From Planctomycetia bacterium (GTDB taxonomy: Bacteria; Planctomycetota; Planctomycetia; Gemmatales; Gemmataceae), in contig SXID01000033.1 of NCBI GenBank assembly GCA_005772955.1, positions 1 through 47,241 of the forward strand: a DNA stretch of 47,241 bases, in the 5' to 3' direction. This document shows positions 8,236-17,551 of the stretch, piece by piece (within the stretch, counting starts at the first letter, position 1; the number at the start of each line of letters is the position of its first letter). A program made the position numbers and the translations under genes. Under the pieces are notes generated by a model. The model ran no database searches and had not been told where the DNA came from. It worked only from the letters and a program-made list of their open reading frames with translations.

Positions 8236-8316
8236 AACGAGCCGCGACCGCAAGGGAACGGGCCCGCGACACCAGGTGGATGTCGCTGGCCTGTTCCCTT
8301 GCGGTCGCGGCTCGTT
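8236..8316. repeat. 29-nt inverted repeat in intergenic region
   Basis: Bases 8236-8264 and 8288-8316 are inverted copies differing at one position (a G-U pair in RNA), around a 23-base loop. The arms carry AACGAGCCGCGACCGCAAGG and its complement. The element lies between the start of the DUF1080 gene and the stop of the next upstream gene on the same strand, so it could act as that gene's terminator. Its length exceeds a normal terminator. Confidence 0.8.
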
Positions 8317-8328
8317 GGTTAACTCGCC

Positions 8329-9063
8329 TTAGCCGTGAATCTCAGCAACCGCGAGGTAGAGACGGGCGAGCGTGTGCCAACCGCTCGCTTCGGGGATCGC
8401 GTCCACCGCCTTTTGGAGCGATGCGCGAGCCTCGACGATTCGACCCAGGAACAACCGACCCATCCCGCGATTGAACAGCACGGCAGGCGCGTCCGGCAGA
8501 GCGTCCCACGCGGCGAGCGCTTCGGCACACTCGCCCCGCTGCCACCGCAGTGCGGCCTTCTCGTTCTTCGCCCCACTCACGTTGGCGAGCAGCGTCTCGG
8601 CGGTGTCGAAGTCGCCTAGCGTGCGGGCCAACCCCGATGCGACGAGCGGGTTCGCGGAACCGTTCTTGGCGATCCAGGCTCGCAGTCCGGCGAACGCGGG
8701 CAGTGCGCCCTGCGTGCCGGTTGGCCGAAGTTCGGCCGGGTTGAACTTCGTGAGCAGCGGTTGCAGGTCTTTCACGCGCTGCGGGAAGTGCCCGGCCGCC
8801 ATCGGCAAGGCGAACGCGGACGACTGTTGGCCGACCAGCGTCGCCCATTCGGGCGGGAGTTGGGCCGCGGGCGCCCCGGCGTAGTTCGCGTCGATCCACG
8901 CCGCTCGTGTGTCCACCCGGAAGCCGGCCGCGACCTCGTGCGGCTCAACTTCGCTTTCGCCCGACTCGACTGCCGAAGCGTCTGAGCGGTTGGCGAGGAA
9001 TCGCATCATCAGCGATTCGATGCTGGGTTGGTTCGACGGGGTATTGGCGTTCGAGCGGGTCAT
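8329..9063 (-). CDS. Hypothetical repeat-like protein
   Basis: A 244-residue protein that I cannot place in a named family. The N-terminal part is polar with many Ser and Glu residues (SGESEVEPHEV). From about residue 150 the sequence is alanine-rich and helical, with TPR-like pieces such as LGDFDTAETLLANVSG, AALRWQRGECAEALAAWDAL and LGRIVEARASLQKAVDAIPE. There is no signal peptide or membrane segment. The ATG ending at 9063 has GAGGAG upstream and is preferred over an ATG five codons earlier. A cytoplasmic tetratricopeptide-type scaffold is the best guess. Confidence 0.7.
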   Translation of the reverse strand: MTRSNANTPSNQPSIESLMMRFLANRSDASAVESGESEVEPHEVAAGFRVDTRAAWIDANYAGAPAAQLPPEWATLVGQQSSAFALPMAAGHFPQRVKDLQPLLTKFNPAELRPTGTQGALPAFAGLRAWIAKNGSANPLVASGLARTLGDFDTAETLLANVSGAKNEKAALRWQRGECAEALAAWDALPDAPAVLFNRGMGRLFLGRIVEARASLQKAVDAIPEASGWHTLARLYLAVAEIHG

Positions 9064-9164
9064 GATTGCACTCCTCACGGGCCGGGTTCACCGCTCGAAC
9101 GCCTGTCGAGGCTTTGCTTGCGCGACGAATCGAGAATCTTCGCGTCACTTTTCCAAGATTAGTA

Positions 9165-9234
9165 TAGCGTCGGCCCCGGAGGGGCCGTGTTTCCTACCAC
9201 TTGGGGAAACACGGCCCCTCCGGGGCCGACGCTA
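9165..9234. repeat. Perfect 30-nt inverted repeat, GCGTCGGCCCC family
   Basis: Bases 9165-9194 and 9205-9234 are perfect inverted copies around a 10-base loop. The arms read TAGCGTCGGCCCCGGAGGGG and onward. Related palindromes with the same TTAGCGT(C/T)GG(C/A)CCC core occur at 32795-32892, 38672-38696 and 47105-47168. It separates the 973-residue protein gene from the downstream repeat-like protein gene, both on the minus strand. Confidence 0.85.
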
Positions 9235-9247
9235 ACTGATTCAGCGC

Positions 9248-12169
9248 TCACATCGGCGGTGGTGGCGGTGGGGGATCTTTCTTCTCCGGTTCCTTCTTCG
9301 GCTCCACGGGCACGATCGGCGGGTTGTAGGCCTTCAGGTCGTTCGTGAAGTCCCCGGCCTTGAACGCGAGCATCCCCTTCAGTGTCAAAAACTTGGCACG
9401 TAACTCGGCGTCGGGCGTGTTGTCCGGTTTCGCTTGCTCGATCACCTCCGTGACGAGTTCCGGCGGAATCGCTTTTCCGTGGGCGCGGACGTGGCGGAGC
9501 GCTGCGTCGGCTGCCTTGCGCCGGAGTGCGACGGGGACGTTGCCGATCTTCTTGGTCGCGAGTTGCAGCAATGCGATTTGCGCGTCGGCCGTCTTGAGAC
9601 GCTCCACGGCATCCACCGCCGACGAAGCGAGGTCCGGGTCTGGGTGGTTGACTGCGGCCCGCAGTTCGGCCTCGGCCAACTTGTACTCGTAACCGGGCAG
9701 ATCACCGACCGCCATTTGTCGGAGGTAATCGACCGCTGTCTTCGCGTCGGCTTTCTTCACACTGGCGTCGCGCGGGATCATCATTGGGTCGGCGAACAAT
9801 ACCTTGAACTCTGCGTCTAGTTGGAGCCGTGAATACGGCTCCGGGATGACCTTCACCGCAGGGTAGTTCCGCAGGGTGCGGGACACCTTCGCCTCGTTCA
9901 CCGGGTCGCGGAACACCTCGACCGAGATGCCCACGTCGAGCACGTCCACCCGCAAGCGGAAGAAGTCGTACTTCTCCTGCGCGCCCTTCACCTTCACCAC
10001 GTCGAGTTCGAACCGCTCGATCAACTTCATCAGATCGCGCGTCGCGAGAGTTGTGCCGTAGGCCGCGGACGGCGGTTGCTGCGAAATCTGCTTGCGGATG
10101 CGGTCGAGTTCCGCGAAGGTTTCGGGCGCCGATTCGGCCGTCAGCGGGAACTCGGCCGCGAGGATCGCGTAGGTGATGAGCTGAATCCGGAAGTCCATCA
10201 ACCGCTTCTGGTTCTCGGTGAGTGTCAGCGGCAACGTGTCCGTGACGCGCATCAGTCGCTCGGTGCGCGCGGCAGCGGCGCTACGGAACACGTTGTCGCG
10301 CTGCTTGTTCCGCTCCGCTCGATCCTTGGCCTGGATTTCCGGCGGATCGACCGCAGGATCGGACGACTTGGGGGTGTACGGGATCGGCATCGCGATGATG
10401 TCGTTCTCGGTCGCGGCGATCAGGGCCGATGTACGCAACAGGAGTTGATCGAAGGTCGGCAGTCGCGGCTTGTCCGACGACGCGATCACGAACACCGGCC
10501 GTGCGGCGGTCCGAACGTCAGAGGCGACCTGCGAAACGAGATCAATCAACTCTGGGTTCGCGGTGTGGTGGTCGATGAATATCATGTCGAAGTCGGACGC
10601 TCGCGCGATCCGTTTGAGCAAGTCGCGACCGTTGGTGAACTGTTCCACCTCAAAACCGAATCCGCGAAGGAGAACCGCGTTCGCTTCCGACCGGAACTTG
10701 CCCGGATCGGCCAGTAGAACAGTGCCCTTCGACTCACCAACCTTGCCGGGATCGGTCGCGGCCGCGCGCCGGAGGATTTCGATGATGGCTGGTTTCGCGG
10801 AAACCGGGACCGGCACCGGCGAGCGGAGCAGGGCGGTGGCCGCCGCAAACTGCACCGCGTGGTCGGGGTAGGAGAGCGTGCGAACCAGGAGGGACGATTT
10901 TCCGCCGGTCCCGGCAGGCGGGGTCGCCGCTTCGCGGTCGGCGCGGTCGCCGAGTACCTGCACCATCGCGAGCACGAGCGTGGTTCGCTTCTCGGTCAGG
11001 CCGCGCGACAGCAGTGCGATGAGCGTTTGCGATGGCGCGTCGGACAGAAGTTGATACACAGCGGGTTCGGAAATCGCGAGGTTCCCGGCACGCGACCGTT
11101 CCACGGCCCGCTCGGATGCGAGCGACAGCACCAGCGACTGAGCCGGCTCGTAATCCGGCTTCATCTCCAGCGCCCACCGGGCGTAGCGGAGACCGTAGTA
11201 CTCTTCCGCCTGGCCTACGGGCACGTCCGGCTTGCGGTCGACCTTCAGCACGATCCCTTCCAGCGTCGCGATCCACACCGGCACCTGGGTCGGGCTGCCG
11301 TCGGGGTTTGTCCTGGCGCCAAGGTAGCGCGCCTTGTGGTCGTAGAACTTGTGGGCAATCGCGGTGAGTTCGACCTCCGGGCGCTTTGCGTCCGCCCTCG
11401 CTCCGGGGATCAATTCATTGAGCAGTTGTTGCGCGAGGTCGAAGAGCGTGGGGTTGTCCGTGCGGGGTTTCGACAGGATTCGCCAGAGGTAGGGTGTGAA
11501 GTCTGTTTGTGCGACCGTGAGCAGGTTCAGCACGTCGCGGCGCTTCGCGAGTTGGGTCAGCACACCGTACTGCCGGTCGGCCGATAACCCGTCGAGTGAC
11601 GCGACCCACCCCGACATCGTTGGGCCTTCGAGGATCGGGATCGTTTCGAGAATGCCGGCGTACAGTTCCTTACTTGGGTTAGTGCGAATCGCTTCAATCA
11701 GGAACGGGATCGCGTACTCGCCCGTCCGCTTCAGTTCCTGCTGCGCAAACACTTTCTCTTCGTAGGTTTCGCCGAGGTTGCGGATGTACTTGCTCACGCG
11801 CTCGGGCGTGTAGAGGAGTTTCGTGTTGACCGCCAACGCGCGCTTGTTGAGTTCTTCGATGTTGTCGCGAATCTTCTTCTCTGTGGCCGGGTCGTCGGAA
11901 TACTTCGGCACGGTGCGGAGTTGCTGGAAGACGGTCGTGCCGTACTTCTTTTCGAGTTCGAGGAAGTCCGCATCGGCGGGTCCGCTCTTGAGGAAGTCGT
12001 CGAGGAAGATGCCCGCGATGTCGAACTTCCCTTCGTTCATCGTCTCGCGGAACTTCGCGTAGTGTTCGAGTGGCTTGAGGACTTGGCCCTTGGGCGGCTG
12101 CGCGGTGGTGCGCCCAGTGTGCGTCAGCGCGATCACCAATGCGAGGGCGAGGAACGAAGCGGTTCTCAC
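9248..12169 (-). CDS. Large exported HEAT-like protein with receiver-like segment
   Basis: A 973-residue protein with an N-terminal signal peptide (MRTASFLALALVIALTHTG) and a Pro-rich C-terminus ending PPPPPPPM. The first half looks like helical repeats of HEAT type, for example YAIPFLIEAIRTNPSKELYA and VQFAAATALLRSPVPVPV. Residues about 485-590 resemble a CheY receiver fold: GTVLLADPGKFRSEANAVLL, then a GFEVEQFTNGRDLLKRI helix and DMIFIDHHT with the Asp in the phosphorylation position. The C-terminal part returns to helical repeats (VNHPDPDLASSAVDAVERLK). Translation starts at GTG (12169) with GAGGAG upstream. The function is unknown. A receiver-like unit in an exported protein is unusual and may be a degenerate, non-signalling fold. 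Confidence 0.75.
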   Translation of the reverse strand: MRTASFLALALVIALTHTGRTTAQPPKGQVLKPLEHYAKFRETMNEGKFDIAGIFLDDFLKSGPADADFLELEKKYGTTVFQQLRTVPKYSDDPATEKKIRDNIEELNKRALAVNTKLLYTPERVSKYIRNLGETYEEKVFAQQELKRTGEYAIPFLIEAIRTNPSKELYAGILETIPILEGPTMSGWVASLDGLSADRQYGVLTQLAKRRDVLNLLTVAQTDFTPYLWRILSKPRTDNPTLFDLAQQLLNELIPGARADAKRPEVELTAIAHKFYDHKARYLGARTNPDGSPTQVPVWIATLEGIVLKVDRKPDVPVGQAEEYYGLRYARWALEMKPDYEPAQSLVLSLASERAVERSRAGNLAISEPAVYQLLSDAPSQTLIALLSRGLTEKRTTLVLAMVQVLGDRADREAATPPAGTGGKSSLLVRTLSYPDHAVQFAAATALLRSPVPVPVSAKPAIIEILRRAAATDPGKVGESKGTVLLADPGKFRSEANAVLLRGFGFEVEQFTNGRDLLKRIARASDFDMIFIDHHTANPELIDLVSQVASDVRTAARPVFVIASSDKPRLPTFDQLLLRTSALIAATENDIIAMPIPYTPKSSDPAVDPPEIQAKDRAERNKQRDNVFRSAAAARTERLMRVTDTLPLTLTENQKRLMDFRIQLITYAILAAEFPLTAESAPETFAELDRIRKQISQQPPSAAYGTTLATRDLMKLIERFELDVVKVKGAQEKYDFFRLRVDVLDVGISVEVFRDPVNEAKVSRTLRNYPAVKVIPEPYSRLQLDAEFKVLFADPMMIPRDASVKKADAKTAVDYLRQMAVGDLPGYEYKLAEAELRAAVNHPDPDLASSAVDAVERLKTADAQIALLQLATKKIGNVPVALRRKAADAALRHVRAHGKAIPPELVTEVIEQAKPDNTPDAELRAKFLTLKGMLAFKAGDFTNDLKAYNPPIVPVEPKKEPEKKDPPPPPPPM

Positions 12170-12217
12170 CGGGTGTCTCCTCAGTGCGGTCGGGCGCGAG
12201 TGCTGAATTGGCTACGG

Positions 12218-12274
12218 GAACCTCTCCCCCAACCCCCTCCCTTCTTAGGGGAAGGGGGGTGGGGGGAGAGGTTC
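12218..12274. repeat. C-rich / G-rich inverted repeat
   Basis: Bases 12218-12241 (GAACCTCTCCCCCAACCCCC and on) and 12251-12274 form an imperfect 24-nt inverted repeat with a 9-base loop. It lies between the lysA stop and the start of the 973-residue protein gene on the same strand. It could end lysA transcription, or be one more copy of a dispersed palindrome. Confidence 0.7.
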
Positions 12275-12312
12275 TTCCTCGACTATTCAACCTTTCATTG
12301 TGTCAGCGCCGG

Positions 12313-13626
12313 TCAGGTTAAGCAATCCACTTCACATGCGACGAGGTCCGCGAACGTCTCGCGGCGGCGGATCAGTCGATGTGTACGGCCTGTAACGAGT
12401 ACTTCGGCCGCGCGGACGCGCGAATTGTAGTTGGAAGCCATCGCCATGCCGTACGCACCGGCCGAGAAGACCGCGAGCAGATCGCCGCGCTTCATGGTCG
12501 GCAAGGGGCGGTCTTTGGCGAGGTAGTCGCCGCTCTCGCACACCGGCCCGACCACGTCCTGAGTGAAGCAGTTCGGCATCGCACGGAACGGCTGTGGGTC
12601 ATCCGGATCACCGTTCACGTCAGGCTTCACCGGCACATCCGTGCTGGGCGCAACCGGCCAGACGCGGTGGAACGAGCCGTACAGCGTGGGGCGGATGAGG
12701 TCGTTCATCGCCGCGTCTTGGATGATGTAGTGCTTCCCGCCGGTGGACTTCGTGAACACGACGCGGCTCAGCAGGATCGCGCTGTTGCCGACGATGAAGC
12801 GGCCCGGTTCGAGGATGAGCTGACAGCCGCTTTCGCGGAGCGAGGGCATGATCGCTTCAGCGAACGCGCTGGCGGGCTTCGCCTCGTCCTTGCGGTAGTT
12901 GATGCCGAACCCGCCGCCCATGTTCAGGAACTTGATGTCGTGGCCCTGCGCGCGGAACTGCTTGATGAGTGTGACGCCCTTTTCCGCCCCCTGCCGGTAC
13001 GGGTCGGCTTTCAGGATGGGCGAGCCGAGGTGCATGTGAAGCCCGACTACCGCGAGACCTGGGTGCCCGACCACGGTCTTCGCGACATCCACAATGGTTT
13101 CGATGTCGAGGCCGAACTTCACGCCCTTCACGCTGGTGTCGGTCTTCACATGTGTCTTCGGCGGCAGGTCCGGGTTCACGCGAAGTGCGACGTTTGCCTT
13201 CACGCCGAGTTTCTGCGCGACGGCCCCGATCGCGTGCAGTTCCTGTTCGCTCTCCACGTCGAAGAGGAAGACATCGTTCTTGAGCGCAAACTCGATTTCC
13301 GCGTCCGACTTGCCGACGCCCGCGAACACGATCTTCGACCCAGACGGCCCGGCTTTCAGCGCGCGCTGGAACTCGCCCTGCGAGGTGACATCGAACCCGG
13401 ACCCGTGTTGGCCCATGAGCCGGCACAGCGAGAGGTTGCCGTTGGCCTTCACGCTGTAGCAGATGACCGGTTTGGCTTCCGCAAACGCGGTCTGCACTTC
13501 CTTCAGGCGGCTAACGAGCGCGTGCTGCGAGTACACGTAGAGCGGCGTGCCGTACTTCGCGGCGAGTTCGGGAACGGGCACGTCTTCGCAGAACAGGGTG
13601 CGGTCGCGGTAGTCGAAGTGGTCCAT
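12313..13626 (-). CDS. lysA: Diaminopimelate decarboxylase
   Basis: A 437-residue PLP enzyme that decarboxylates meso-diaminopimelate to lysine, the last step of lysine synthesis. The PLP lysine sits in CYSVKANGN (K60). Later marks include HMHLGSPI, the Gly-rich phosphate loop NMGGGFGINY, EPGRFIVGN and the substrate-side CESGD. The C-terminal GAYGMAMASNYNSR is typical of LysA. Length is normal. The gene follows the small DUF3817 gene by 35 bases on the same strand, and argH lies just before that, so an amino-acid biosynthesis operon is likely. No clear Shine-Dalgarno sequence precedes the ATG. Confidence 0.95.
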   Translation of the reverse strand: MDHFDYRDRTLFCEDVPVPELAAKYGTPLYVYSQHALVSRLKEVQTAFAEAKPVICYSVKANGNLSLCRLMGQHGSGFDVTSQGEFQRALKAGPSGSKIVFAGVGKSDAEIEFALKNDVFLFDVESEQELHAIGAVAQKLGVKANVALRVNPDLPPKTHVKTDTSVKGVKFGLDIETIVDVAKTVVGHPGLAVVGLHMHLGSPILKADPYRQGAEKGVTLIKQFRAQGHDIKFLNMGGGFGINYRKDEAKPASAFAEAIMPSLRESGCQLILEPGRFIVGNSAILLSRVVFTKSTGGKHYIIQDAAMNDLIRPTLYGSFHRVWPVAPSTDVPVKPDVNGDPDDPQPFRAMPNCFTQDVVGPVCESGDYLAKDRPLPTMKRGDLLAVFSAGAYGMAMASNYNSRVRAAEVLVTGRTHRLIRRRETFADLVACEVDCLT

Positions 13627-13661
13627 GTGATGCTCGTGGTTGAAAGCGGTTCGTGAAGATT

Positions 13662-14012
13662 CTACCGCTGTGCCTCAACGGTGTCCGGCGTCGTGCGATC
13701 TTCGTGGCGCTTCAACACGCGATCGATCACGAACGGGCCGAACGGAACGATAGACGCGATCGCGGCGTAGGCCACGAACTTGAACGTGATCGCGCCTTTG
13801 CCCCACGCGATGAACGTGATGAGCGCGTAGAGGATGAACAGTCCGCCGTGGATCGCCCCGACGCAGAACACGACCTGCTTGCCGAGAACCGAAACTTCGG
13901 ACCCCGCTGGCGGGCCGTATTTCAGCGGCATCGCGACGAAGAACAACAGCAGCGCCGAAACGCCTTCAACGAGGCCCGCCGCGCGCACGCGGCCCACAGG
14001 GGTAGACAGCAC
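13662..14012 (-). CDS. DUF3817 small membrane protein
   Basis: A 116-residue integral membrane protein. It fits DUF3817: an N-terminal GLVEGVSALLLFFVAMPLKY helix, then VVFCVGAIHGGLFILYALIT and a third hydrophobic stretch FVAYAAIASIVPFGPFVIDRV, with a short charged C-terminus. The function of this family is unknown. Translation begins at a GTG (14012) with AAGGGAT upstream. It starts 12 bases after the argH stop and ends 35 bases before lysA, so all three are probably on one transcript. Confidence 0.85.
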   Translation of the reverse strand: MLSTPVGRVRAAGLVEGVSALLLFFVAMPLKYGPPAGSEVSVLGKQVVFCVGAIHGGLFILYALITFIAWGKGAITFKFVAYAAIASIVPFGPFVIDRVLKRHEDRTTPDTVEAQR

Positions 14013-14024
14013 TATGGTATCCCT

Positions 14025-15386
14025 TCAGATTCCGAGACGATTTTTCCATTCCGCCAGTTGTTTCGTGACTTCCGCCGGGGCCGTCGAGCCATAGCTCTTG
14101 AACGCGCTCAGCGCGTTCGTCACACCCAGCGATGCCTTCACCTCAGGCGCCGGGAACATCGCGTCGGGCAGGTCCGCGAGCCGGCACTTGCGCTGCTCGC
14201 ACTCGCGCACCAGGTTCCCTACCACTTCGTGCGCCGAACGCATTGGGACGCCGCGCGCGATCAGCGATTCCATCAGAGTGGTCGCGTCGAGGAAGCCCGC
14301 GTCCAGACGCGACGCGATCACTTCACGCCGCAACTTAGTTTGGCGCACCAGTGGCGCCGCGACCGCGAGGCAGCCCGCGACCGTGTCGAACGCGTCGAAT
14401 ATCGCGGTCTTGTCTTCCTGAAGGTCGCGGTTGTATGCCAGCGGCAAACCCTTCACCAGCACGAAGAGCTGCTGCAAGGCGCCGATCACGCGACCGCTCT
14501 TGCCGCGAGTGAGTTCAAGCACGTCCGGGTTTTTCTTGTGCGGCATAATGCTCGACCCGGTGCAGAACGCATCTGGCAGATCGAGGAAGTTGAACTCCGT
14601 AGTGCTCCAGATCACCCACTCCTCTGCCCAACCGCTCAGGTGCGTCGCGACGAGCGAGAGCGTAAACACGAACTCCAGCGCGAAGTCGCGGTCGCTGGAA
14701 ACGTCGAGGCTGTTACGCGCGACTGAATCGAAACCGAGTTTGGCGCGAACCGATTCGCGGTCGATTGGGAGCGACGTGCCCGCGAGCGCCGCGGCACCGA
14801 GGGGGAGCACGTTGAGTCGCGTCCGGCAGTCGCGGAATCGCTCGCGGTCACGCTGAAACTTCTCGGTGTACGCCAGGAAGTAGTGCGCCGCGAGCACCGG
14901 TTGTGCGCGCTGTAAGTGCGTGTAACCGGGGATCACCACGCCGTGTTCGCGCTCGGCCGATTCCACGAACGCCTTTTGCAGATCGAGAAGCAGCGTATCG
15001 AGTTCGTCGATCGCGTCGCGAGTCCAGAGTTTCAGGTCCGTGACCACCTGATCGTTGCGGCTTCGGCCCGTGTGCAACTTGCGCCCGGTGTCGCCCAACT
15101 TCGCAATCAGCGCCTTCTCGATGTGCGTGTGGATGTCTTCCAGCGAGATGGTGAATTCCATCTTGTCCGCTTCGATGTCCGCGCCGATTTCGTCCAACGC
15201 GGTCACGATCTGAGTCGCTTCGGCCGCGGTGAGCAGGCCCACCTCGGCTAACATTGTCGCGTGCGCCTGGCTCCCGATGATGTCGTGCCGGTACAGTCGC
15301 CGGTCGAAACTGATAGACTCCGTGAACGCTTCCACGCGCGAATCCGTGCTGCCCGTGAACCGTCCGCCCCATGTTTTCTGGCTCAT
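14025..15386 (-). CDS. argH: Argininosuccinate lyase
   Basis: A 453-residue enzyme of the fumarase/aspartase superfamily that splits argininosuccinate into arginine and fumarate, the last step of arginine synthesis. The opening [12 protein letters not shown], the TGRSRNDQV motif, [11 protein letters not shown] and the signature loop [12 protein letters not shown] (about 277-288, holding the catalytic Ser) are all present. I start at the ATG ending at 15386 with GAGGAG upstream, four codons inside the longest frame. It is the first gene of a minus-strand run with the DUF3817 gene and lysA, and is divergent from the exported protein at 15527. Confidence 0.96.
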   Translation of the reverse strand: MSQKTWGGRFTGSTDSRVEAFTESISFDRRLYRHDIIGSQAHATMLAEVGLLTAAEATQIVTALDEIGADIEADKMEFTISLEDIHTHIEKALIAKLGDTGRKLHTGRSRNDQVVTDLKLWTRDAIDELDTLLLDLQKAFVESAEREHGVVIPGYTHLQRAQPVLAAHYFLAYTEKFQRDRERFRDCRTRLNVLPLGAAALAGTSLPIDRESVRAKLGFDSVARNSLDVSSDRDFALEFVFTLSLVATHLSGWAEEWVIWSTTEFNFLDLPDAFCTGSSIMPHKKNPDVLELTRGKSGRVIGALQQLFVLVKGLPLAYNRDLQEDKTAIFDAFDTVAGCLAVAAPLVRQTKLRREVIASRLDAGFLDATTLMESLIARGVPMRSAHEVVGNLVRECEQRKCRLADLPDAMFPAPEVKASLGVTNALSAFKSYGSTAPAEVTKQLAEWKNRLGI

Positions 15387-15526
15387 GTCGCTCCTCACAC
15401 GCCAAACTTGCGCGCTCGCCTTCGGCTTTCGGCTAACTGTGAGGTTTTAGGATTTCTCCCCGCGGCTGACACTTTCCCCCGCGCCAAAGGGTAGACTTGG
15501 CGACACACTCACTCTGGAGATAACCC

Positions 15527-17152
15527 ATGCGATTCCGATGGCTGGCCGCGCTCGCGGTCGCGTTCTTCGCAAGCGGCCTCGCGTCCGCGCAACCCAAAGT
15601 CACCGAACCCACGGTCGAAGTACGGCTGCGATCCGTGAACGATCTGGTGGACAAGTTCGAGTACGTCGCGGGCCTGGCCGGAAAAGAGAACGTGGTCGAG
15701 CAGGCACGCGAACTCATCAAGAACCTCAGCGCTGATGGAAAGGGCATCGAGGGCATCGACCCCAAGAAGCCCATCGGCGTCTACGCGACCCTGGAGAAAG
15801 ACGTTGCGACCAGCCCGTTCGTCATCATGATTCCTGTCGCCGACGAGAAGACCTTCCTCGCTGCGCTGGTCAAATACAACCTCGCGCCGGAGAAGGGCAA
15901 CGATGGCACTCACAAGGTCGCGGTGCCAGTGCCGGCCGTCGAACACGTTCACCTGCGGTTCGCCAACGGTTACGCCTACGTTTCACAGAAGGCCAAAGAT
16001 CTCGACCCCAAGTTGCTCGTTCAGCCGAAGGTGTATTTCGCGAAGGACGACGGCTCGGTCGCGTCGATCATCGTTCATATCGACCGCATCCCGGCGGACC
16101 TGCGCACGTTCCTGTTCGGTCAGTTTGAACTCGGGGTCAACGACGAGCGCAAGAAGAACGCGGACAACGAAACCGCCGCGGAGAAGAAGCTCAAGAACTT
16201 CATCTTCGACACGCTCCTGTCCGGCGTGAAGGGGACTTCCGACGATGGCAAGCAACTGTCCGTGAAACTGTTCGCGGACCCGAAGACCGACGACATCACA
16301 GCCGAAGTCGCGATCGCCGCGAAGAGTGGTTCCGCCACCGCGAAGAACTTCACGGCGCTCGGGAACAAGACGAGTCTGCCCGCGGGCATTGTCGCGTCGC
16401 CCGGAGCCGCAGCCCGCGTGAACGCGAAACTCGCCGTCACCGACGGCACCAAGAAGGAGTACGCTGCGGCCATCGACGCCTTGCTCGCGGACGCGGTGAA
16501 GAACGCCCCGAACGACCAGCAGGACGTGCTGAAGGCGCTTGTCAATGCGATCGGCCCGACGCTCAAGGGCGGCGAACTCGACGCGGCGGCGGCGCTGTAC
16601 GGACCGAACACGAAGGGCCACTACCACCTACTCGCCGCACTCGCGGTGAAGGAGGGGAAGGGCATCGAGAAGTTCGTGAAGAAGGCCGTGGAGGACTACG
16701 GAGTGTTCGTCGCGGACTTCGTTGAGTTCAAGTTCGACGTGGAGAAGATCGGCGACTTCAACCTGCACCAAATCGTGCTGAAGCAGACGGACGAGAAGCT
16801 CGAGAAGATCTTCGGTGTGAAGAACTCGGTGTGGCTGGCGATCTCTGACGGACATGTCGCGTTCAGCATCGAGTCGAGTGGCGACGCGATTCGCAAAGGG
16901 CTGAAGGCGAAGGCGGTGCCGGTGCCGGTCGTGTCGGGTGATGTTGCGATCGCGAAGTTGCTGCCGCTGATCCAACCCGACCTGAAGCCTGATGAACTCA
17001 AGGCGTTGCTCAAGGACGCATTCGGCGACGGCCCGATCACCGGGAAGGACGCGGTCGCGTTCAGCATCACGGGCGGCGACCAACTGACGGTGAAGTTCAA
17101 GGTGAAGGGTAAAGCGATCCGCGCCGGTATGGGCCTGGATCGGCTGAAGTGA
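15527..17152 (+). CDS. Exported protein of unknown function
   Basis: A 541-residue protein with a signal peptide (MRFRWLAALAVAFFASGLASA, cleavage probably just before Gln-Pro). The mature part is rich in Lys, Asp and Ala and has alternating beta and helical segments, such as PFVIMIPVADEKTFLAALVK and VWLAISDGHVAFSIESSGD. No catalytic motif, cysteine or membrane segment is seen. The pattern of a PVADEKTFL segment followed by self-similar strands suggests a repeated domain, similar to planctomycete exported proteins of unknown function. The ATG at 15527 has GGAGATA upstream. Confidence 0.8.
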   Translation: MRFRWLAALAVAFFASGLASAQPKVTEPTVEVRLRSVNDLVDKFEYVAGLAGKENVVEQARELIKNLSADGKGIEGIDPKKPIGVYATLEKDVATSPFVIMIPVADEKTFLAALVKYNLAPEKGNDGTHKVAVPVPAVEHVHLRFANGYAYVSQKAKDLDPKLLVQPKVYFAKDDGSVASIIVHIDRIPADLRTFLFGQFELGVNDERKKNADNETAAEKKLKNFIFDTLLSGVKGTSDDGKQLSVKLFADPKTDDITAEVAIAAKSGSATAKNFTALGNKTSLPAGIVASPGAAARVNAKLAVTDGTKKEYAAAIDALLADAVKNAPNDQQDVLKALVNAIGPTLKGGELDAAAALYGPNTKGHYHLLAALAVKEGKGIEKFVKKAVEDYGVFVADFVEFKFDVEKIGDFNLHQIVLKQTDEKLEKIFGVKNSVWLAISDGHVAFSIESSGDAIRKGLKAKAVPVPVVSGDVAIAKLLPLIQPDLKPDELKALLKDAFGDGPITGKDAVAFSITGGDQLTVKFKVKGKAIRAGMGLDRLK

Positions 17153-17551
17153 AAGTAGGAATCGTTGTACAGATGGCAGGGGGCGGCTTGGGTTTTAGCC
17201 CCGGAGGGCGGCCGATGTCAGCCTGCGAAGGGCGGTTGATAGACCGGCGTATTCCCTTCGCGGCTAGCTCTGGCTCCGCGACATCATGCGGAAGCATCTT
17301 GGCGCCCATCGCTACCGGACACGTGCGAGAACGCGAACTGCCACTTTCACATGTGATTCAAAGTAGTAGGCACACTCCGTGTGCCGTCGCCGCGACCCTG
17401 CCGAACGCCGAGCGATTCTCGCTCGCCGAGCCATGGCGCACGGAGTGTGCCTACTACTTTGAAAGCCACTGCCAGCGAATTGACTTCCCGCGCGAACATC
17501 TGAACAATTCACGCTGTCCCTTCAACTCTGTGGGACCGTGGAGTAATAGCC
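17153..17551. other. Intergenic region, 399 bp, with one palindrome
   Basis: This gap has no convincing gene. Its second half holds the 28-nt inverted repeat at 17358-17462. Its first half contains a GGTTTTAGCCCCGGAGGGCG segment that resembles the other GC-rich intergenic palindromes. The promoter for the gene at 17552 should lie just upstream of it, but no clear boxes are visible. Confidence 0.5.
17358..17462. repeat. 28-nt inverted repeat with inner palindrome
   Basis: Bases 17358-17385 (TCAAAGTAGTAGGCACACTC and on) and 17435-17462 are inverted copies with one mismatch. Each arm itself holds the small palindrome GGCACACTCCGTGTGCC or a one-base variant. The 49-base interior contains a further hairpin, CGAGCGATTCTCGCTCG. 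The motif TTTCAAAGTAGT recurs at 22725-22736, next to another palindrome cluster. Confidence 0.8.
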
